DNA of 9,127 nucleotides from Chloroflexota bacterium. Its GTDB lineage: Bacteria > Chloroflexota > Limnocylindria > Limnocylindrales > CSP1-4. Position numbers and translations under genes: made by a program. Numbering within the stretch: the stretch's first letter is position 1; the number at the start of each line of letters is the position of its first letter. A model generated the notes under the pieces. It saw nothing but the letters and a program-made list of their open reading frames with translations, did no database searches and was not told where the DNA came from. Of this stretch, positions 6,043 through 9,127 are shown piece after piece. The stretch spans positions 1-9,127 of the forward strand of contig JAJYMP010000009.1 in the NCBI GenBank assembly GCA_021786915.1, given 5' to 3'.

Positions 6043-6975
6043 TCACGGCCTCCCGCCCCTGATGGCCGAGTACGGCTGCGGGGCGGTCGAGACCGCGCCC
6101 TCCAAGAGCCGGTAGAACAGCAGGCCGCGCGCCCTGCTGCCGCGCCGGTTGAACCGGAACACGAACTCGTCGAGGTAGGCGTCGAGGTGCCGCCAGCGCA
6201 GCGCGCCGTGGTGGGTGCCGAGCCACACCCGGTCGAGCAGCGACGCCACGAGATGGACGCCCGGGAGCAGGTCCGAGCCGGTCTGCCCCGACCCCTTGAT
6301 GTTGATCCGCCTGTGCGTGTAGCCCTTCGTGTCGAGGCCGAGGTAGCCCCGGTGGAAGTCGGTGATGACCGTCGAGCCTGACGCCACATTGGCCTGCACC
6401 GCCGGGTGGAGCGAGGCCGCGGAGAAGTCCTTGACGCGCACGAGCCGGCATCGCCCGTAGCCCCCGCCCGCCTTCTTCTCGACCATCACGAGCACGATGG
6501 CCTTGCGGACCGTCTGCCGCCCGCGCACCCCGTCCTCCGCGCCGCCCAGGAACGTCTCGTCGGCCTCGACCTCACCCGCCAGCAGCTCGCGGTCCGGTCG
6601 CACCATCGCCCGGCGGAACTTGTGGAGCCACGTCCAGCCGGCCTCGCGCGACATGCCCCACTCGTTCGAGACGGCCAGGGCCGACACGCCGTTCTTGGCC
6701 GTCGTGATCCGCCACGCGACCTCGAACCAGCCGAGCAGCGGCTTGCGCGTGCCCTCGAAGATCGTGCCCGCGGTGAGCGAGGTCTGCTTGCCACAGCCTC
6801 GGCAGGTCCAGCGCCCTCGTGCGGAGCGCCAGCCCTCGCCGTCGCAGGCGCAGCGGAAGCCGTCGGGCCAGCGGAGTCGCGTCAGGAACTCGACGCAGGC
6901 AGCGTCATCGGGGAAGAACGCCCGGAACTCCTGTCTGGTCCTGGGGTAGTCCTTGCCGCCGACGGGTGCCGCCAC
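6043..6975 (-). CDS. IS1595 family transposase
   Basis: A DDE-type transposase that moves its own insertion sequence, 310 residues, full length for the family. The N-terminus GKDYPRTRQEFRAFFPDDAA and RLRWPDGF (about 7-40) are the usual IS1595 opening. A zinc ribbon follows with C42, C44, C58 and C61. The first pair is C-x-C instead of the common C-x2-C. The catalytic core has D139 (EVEADETFLGG), D206 (STVITDFHRGY) and E270 (HLDAYLDEFVFRFNRR), with the family motif VHLVASLLDRVWLGTHHG between the second Asp and the Glu. The C-terminus RARGLLFYRLLEGAV is normal, so the gene looks intact. The start is GTG at 6975, with a TAGAAT box 6 nt upstream. Its first 71 nt overlap the sigma factor gene on the same strand in another frame. 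Confidence 0.93.
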   Translation of the reverse strand: MAAPVGGKDYPRTRQEFRAFFPDDAACVEFLTRLRWPDGFRCACDGEGWRSARGRWTCRGCGKQTSLTAGTIFEGTRKPLLGWFEVAWRITTAKNGVSALAVSNEWGMSREAGWTWLHKFRRAMVRPDRELLAGEVEADETFLGGAEDGVRGRQTVRKAIVLVMVEKKAGGGYGRCRLVRVKDFSAASLHPAVQANVASGSTVITDFHRGYLGLDTKGYTHRRINIKGSGQTGSDLLPGVHLVASLLDRVWLGTHHGALRWRHLDAYLDEFVFRFNRRGSRARGLLFYRLLEGAVSTAPQPYSAIRGGRP

Positions 6976-7480
6976 CCGGCCATTCTACTGGATCGAAGGA
7001 GACAAGTGTCTCGCGGAGTCTCGCCCGGCCCCGCGATAGCCAGCTCGCAACGGTGCCCCGAGGTACGCCGAGAACCCCGGCGACCTCGTCCTGCGTGAAC
7101 CCGTCGAGCACCGTCATCACGAGGGCCGCACGCGTCTGCCGGTCCAACGCCGCGAGGGCGTGCCACAGGTCCGGATCGGTCGACATCGCCCACGTCTGGT
7201 CCGACTCCTGGATCGCGAGGAACCCCCAGCGCCGTCGGCGCCGCCGCTCGTCGATCGCCAGGCGCAGGCTGACGGTCGCCAGCCAGCCCTTCACGTTCGA
7301 GCCATCCGGCAGCGGCCAGCGCTCGGCCGCGCGCAGCAGCGTTAACTGGGCCAAGTCCTCCGCCTCTGCCGCGTCGCCGACGACGAGCGCGAGCCGTCGC
7401 ACCAGCCACGGCCGATGCGCCTGCACCGCCGCCTCGAGCGCCTCGCGCGCCGTCCCCAATCGGGCCAGGCGGACCTCCAC
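6905..7480 (-). CDS. ECF-type RNA polymerase sigma-70 factor, C-terminal end altered by the insertion sequence
   Basis: An alternative sigma factor that directs RNA polymerase to stress or signal promoters. Of 191 residues, region 2 spans about 15-88 (AHRPWLVRRLALVVGDAAEAEDLAQLT, then VKGWLATVSLRLAIDERRRRRRW, the -10 binding part). Region 4 spans about 105-158 (ALAALDRQTRAALV, then helix-turn-helix DEVAGVLGVPRGTVASWLSRGRARLRE). There is no extended C-terminal domain. Both domains are complete, but the last 25 or so residues (after DPVEW) run through the transposase start in another frame and are probably not native. GTG 7480 is chosen because AAAGGGGTGA lies just before it; GTG 7486, two codons earlier, has no room for a Shine-Dalgarno. 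No anti-sigma gene is present; the transposase occupies its usual place. An ECF-like promoter lies upstream. Confidence 0.88.
   Translation of the reverse strand: MEVRLARLGTAREALEAAVQAHRPWLVRRLALVVGDAAEAEDLAQLTLLRAAERWPLPDGSNVKGWLATVSLRLAIDERRRRRRWGFLAIQESDQTWAMSTDPDLWHALAALDRQTRAALVMTVLDGFTQDEVAGVLGVPRGTVASWLSRGRARLRETLVSFDPVEWPGGGTRRRQGLPQDQTGVPGVLPR
6982..6987 (-). promoter_or_regulatory. Candidate -10 box (TAGAAT) of the transposase gene
   Basis: On the minus strand TAGAAT is followed by GGCCGG (6 nt) and the GTG start. It is close to the -10 consensus and has the same spacing as two other genes in the window. It lies inside the sigma factor frame. Confidence 0.45.
6999..7012. repeat. 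Palindrome GAGACA-AG-TGTCTC in front of the transposase promoter
   Basis: Perfect 6-bp arms surround a 2-nt centre. It lies 11-24 nt upstream of the transposase -10 box, about where a -35 or operator would sit, and overlaps the right candidate inverted repeat of the insertion sequence. It also codes for part of the sigma factor's C-terminus. It could be a transposase binding site or operator; neither is shown. Confidence 0.35.
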
Positions 7481-7485
7481 CGTCA

Positions 7486-7492
7486 CCCCTTT
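7486..7492 (-). promoter_or_regulatory. Shine-Dalgarno (AAAGGGG) that favours GTG 7480 as the sigma factor start
   Basis: Read on the minus strand, AAAGGGGTGA resembles the anti-Shine-Dalgarno complement. Its AAAGG core lies 7 nt before GTG 7480 and almost touches GTG 7486, so the downstream GTG is the better start. Confidence 0.5.
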
Positions 7493-7502
7493 GTGCCACG
7501 TG

Positions 7503-7528
7503 AACGTCTCGGCCGCCTTGAATGTTGC
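7503..7528 (-). promoter_or_regulatory. Candidate ECF-type promoter (GCAAC, 17 nt, CGTT) in front of the sigma factor gene
   Basis: On the minus strand GCAAC (7528-7524) and CGTT (7506-7503) are 17 nt apart. This resembles the common ECF pattern of a GGAAC-like -35 with an AAC core and a CGT-containing -10 at 16-17 nt. It ends 22 nt before GTG 7480, leaving room for a short leader with the Shine-Dalgarno. It would fit autoregulation by the sigma factor. One base departs from GGAAC, and such short elements arise by chance. Confidence 0.35.
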
Positions 7529-7596
7529 AGGTCGGGGTCCAGGGGACGAGCGGAGCTCGGTGGGAAGCTGGTCCGGCCGGCCTCCGGCGCTGGTGG

Positions 7597-7634
7597 GGCG
7601 GGGGCTACCTACCGCGGCGGGGGCTACCTATCGC
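7597..7634. repeat. Two tandem 19-bp repeats at the end of the methyltransferase gene
   Basis: GGCGGGGGCTACCTACCGC (7597-7615) is followed directly by GGCGGGGGCTACCTATCGC (7616-7634), 18 of 19 bases identical. The second copy contains the methyltransferase stop codon (7628-7630); the first lies in the gap before the sigma factor gene. It is most likely a local slippage duplication. The unit encodes nothing obvious. Confidence 0.75.
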
Positions 7635-8377
7635 TCTGGGACCGTCCCCTGGTGCAGCGTGACGATGCCCCCGGTGAGGCCAGTCCAGTGCACGTCGACG
7701 AGGCCCACGTCCGCCATGACCTCCGCGATCCGCTCCGGCGAGGGGTAGGCCTGGACGCTCCGGACGAGGTAGCCGTAGGCGGGACCCTGGCCGGCCAGCC
7801 GACCGATGACCGGGACGATGCGGTCGAACCACCAGCGCATGAAGCGCGCCAGGCGACTGCGAGGGCGCGCGATCTCCAGGCACAGCACGCGCCCGCCGGG
7901 CCGGACGGATCGCGCCATCTCGGCGAAGCCGCGCTCGTAGTCGGGCAGGTTGCGCATGCCGAAGGCGATGGTCGCCGCGTCGAACTCGCCGTCGCCGGTG
8001 GGCAGCTCCATCGCGTTGCCGACCACGTAGCCGAGGCCCGGCCGGTTCGCGTACCGCTTCTGCGCCACCGCGGTCATGCCCGGCGAGAGGTCGACGCCCA
8101 GGACGCGGCCCGACGGGCCGACCCGCGTGGAGAGGTCGGCTGCCACCTTGCCGGTGCCGGACGCCACGTCGAGCGCAGCGTCGCCCGGCCGGAGCGCAGC
8201 GGCATCCACGAGCCGCCGTCGCCACCGCGGCTCCTGGAACGCCGAGATCAGCAGGTTCATCAGGTCGTAGCGGCCGGCGATGCGGTCGAACATGACCCGG
8301 ACCTCGGGCGCGGGCGCGGCGTTCCCGGCACCGGTGGAGGCGCCGGAGGGTGTGTGGTCGGGCGGGATGGCGGTCAT
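7628..8377 (-). CDS. ubiE: Demethylmenaquinone/ubiquinone biosynthesis C-methyltransferase (MenG/UbiE)
   Basis: A SAM-dependent enzyme that methylates the quinone ring, giving menaquinone from demethylmenaquinone (MenG) and, in ubiquinone makers, the C-methylation of that pathway. In 249 residues: a flexible Pro/Ala-rich N-terminus of 24 residues; VRVMFDRIAGRYDLMNLLIS (27-46), the family signature; SAM motif I ALDVASGTG (68-76); acidic residue D96 in VLGVDLSPGM; FGMRNLPD (139-146); and a C-terminal YGYLVRSVQAYPSPERIAEVM with TGLTGGIVTLHQG. Length is slightly above the usual 230-240. The ATG start at 8377 overlaps the hydrolase stop as ATGA, so translation is coupled. In a high-GC Actinomycetota or Chloroflexota host, menaquinone is the likelier product (inference); no other men gene is in view. 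Confidence 0.93.
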   Translation of the reverse strand: MTAIPPDHTPSGASTGAGNAAPAPEVRVMFDRIAGRYDLMNLLISAFQEPRWRRRLVDAAALRPGDAALDVASGTGKVAADLSTRVGPSGRVLGVDLSPGMTAVAQKRYANRPGLGYVVGNAMELPTGDGEFDAATIAFGMRNLPDYERGFAEMARSVRPGGRVLCLEIARPRSRLARFMRWWFDRIVPVIGRLAGQGPAYGYLVRSVQAYPSPERIAEVMADVGLVDVHWTGLTGGIVTLHQGTVPER

Positions 8378-9127
8378 GCGGGAAGGGACTCCAGGAAGGC
8401 GCGGATGGCATCGACGACGCGGCCGGGCCGGTTGATCGGCGCCGTGTGGGCGAGCCCGTCGAGGGTAACCCGGCGGGCGCCCGGAATGCGTCGCGCGAGC
8501 TCGTCGGCGATGGGCGTGTAGAAGGCGTCGCTCGCGCCACCGGTCAGCAGCAGCACCGGCGTGCAGATCCGGGCGAGGCCGTCCGGGTCGAACTCGGCCT
8601 GCGTGGCGTCGGCAACCGCCCCCACGCCCTCCTGCGCGAGCGAGCTGCGACTCCGCTCCGACAGCCGCTCCCACGCCGCGTCGCCCGCGACGGTCCGCAG
8701 GAAGAGCTCCGCCGCGGCGGCTGACCCGCCCGCCTCGTACGCCACCTGGACGCGCCCGACGACCGGCGGGAACTCGACCCCCATGTCGTCCCTGACAACC
8801 GGCCCGTACGGGGGCTCGTACGCCACGAGCGAGGCCACCCGCGCCGGCTGCCGGGCGGCGGCCTCGAGCGCGATCACCCCCACGAAGCTGACGCCGACCA
8901 GGTCGGCACGGTCGATCCCGCGGGCGTCAAGGTATGCGACCACGTCCGCGACGTGGAGGCCGACGTCGAGCGGGCGCGGCTCGGCGAGACGCCCGGACCC
9001 TCTCCCCCGCCGGTCGAGCGCGTGGACCGTGGCGCCACACGCGGCAGCGAGCTCGCGGGCGAGGAGGTCCAGCTGCCGCGCCGACGAGAGCGTGCCGTGG
9101 AGCAGGACGATCTGGCGCGGTCCCTCG
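8374..9127 (-). CDS. Alpha/beta hydrolase fold protein, 5' end beyond the window
   Basis: About 250 residues are visible and the start lies off the right edge; an in-frame GTG at 8943 is internal. From the edge the frame gives EGPRQIVLLHGTLSSARQ, the first strand and oxyanion HG motif, then VHALDRRGRGSG, the strand-4 DxRGxGxS-like segment. The nucleophile elbow reads DLVGVSFVGVIA with Ser at about residue 80. The likely acid is Asp in GGASDAFYTP (about 200) and the base is His in DGLAHTAPINRP (about 227). The elbow is GxSxV followed by Gly rather than the standard GxSxG. The substrate is unknown. The ATGA overlap with the quinone methyltransferase hints at a shared context; a MenH-like role is conceivable but I see no MenH-specific residues. 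The stop is TGA at 8374-8376. Confidence 0.88.
   Translation of the reverse strand, partial: EGPRQIVLLHGTLSSARQLDLLARELAAACGATVHALDRRGRGSGRLAEPRPLDVGLHVADVVAYLDARGIDRADLVGVSFVGVIALEAAARQPARVASLVAYEPPYGPVVRDDMGVEFPPVVGRVQVAYEAGGSAAAAELFLRTVAGDAAWERLSERSRSSLAQEGVGAVADATQAEFDPDGLARICTPVLLLTGGASDAFYTPIADELARRIPGARRVTLDGLAHTAPINRPGRVVDAIRAFLESLPA

Larger units (their letters stand above)
5964..7003 (-). mobile_element. IS1595-family insertion sequence, ends tentative
   Basis: The transposase at 6043-6975 marks an insertion sequence. The only inverted repeat I found flanking it is GTCTCCTTCG at 5964-5973, whose reverse complement lies at 6994-7003. In both copies GATCCAG follows inwards, after a 3-nt longer spacing on the left. 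The enclosed length of about 1.04 kb suits the family. Against it: the bases flanking the repeats show no 8-bp target duplication, and the left copy would fall inside the unknown protein frame. Both copies encode Val-Ser-Phe, so they could match by codon bias alone. The element is real as a transposase gene; these ends are a guess. Confidence 0.35.

Noticed and set aside
5290..7480. HIT protein, unknown protein, transposase and sigma factor as one functional system
   Set aside because: They lie on different strands with an insertion sequence between them; nothing links them beyond adjacency.
7415..8521. A 368-residue plus-strand frame opposite the methyltransferase and sigma genes
   Set aside because: It is antisense to genes with clear family motifs and shows the composition of a shadow frame.
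1..9127. CRISPR arrays, tRNA, rRNA and riboswitches
   Set aside because: Reading for regularly spaced repeats, cloverleaf ends and conserved RNA blocks gave nothing; no computational search was possible.

Overview
The window is GC-rich bacterial chromosome with third codon positions almost always G or C and frequent GTG starts. Several genes have a TANNNT box 6 to 9 nt before the start codon and no Shine-Dalgarno, which suggests leaderless transcription. This fits an uncultured high-GC lineage such as Actinomycetota (Thermoleophilia-like) or Chloroflexota (Limnocylindria-like). That placement is inference from style, not from a marker gene.

Layout, left to right. The first 255 bases hold the N-terminal part of a family 5 uracil-DNA glycosylase (minus strand), cut by the window edge. 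A 217-base gap follows with two matching palindromes. Next is a three-gene ABC-2 export operon on the minus strand (3085 down to 473): one NodI/DrrA-type ATPase and two different NodJ-type permeases, packed with 4 and 2 nt gaps. Divergent from it is a short DUF5946-like gene that appears to have lost its C-terminal half. It ends in a cluster of imperfect GC-rich repeats at about 3469-3609. A minus-strand MFS exporter (3668-4942) converges on that cluster. About 350 bases without a convincing gene follow, then a plus-strand HIT-family hydrolase and an unrecognised small protein whose frame overlaps the HIT gene's end.

An IS1595-family transposase (6043-6975, minus) comes next. Its start overlaps the 3' end of an ECF-type sigma factor (6905-7480, minus) by 71 nt, so the insertion sequence seems to have landed at the end of the sigma gene, where an anti-sigma gene might be expected. 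The right end is a translationally coupled pair on the minus strand: an alpha/beta hydrolase, open at the right edge, followed by a MenG/UbiE-type quinone methyltransferase (ATGA overlap).

There is no large new multigene system here. The best leads are small: the twin TGAGTC/GACTCA palindromes, the fixed-distance leaderless promoters, the repeat cluster beside a truncated gene, the sigma/transposase junction with possible terminal inverted repeats, and a hydrolase with an altered nucleophile elbow. I saw no rRNA, tRNA or CRISPR array.
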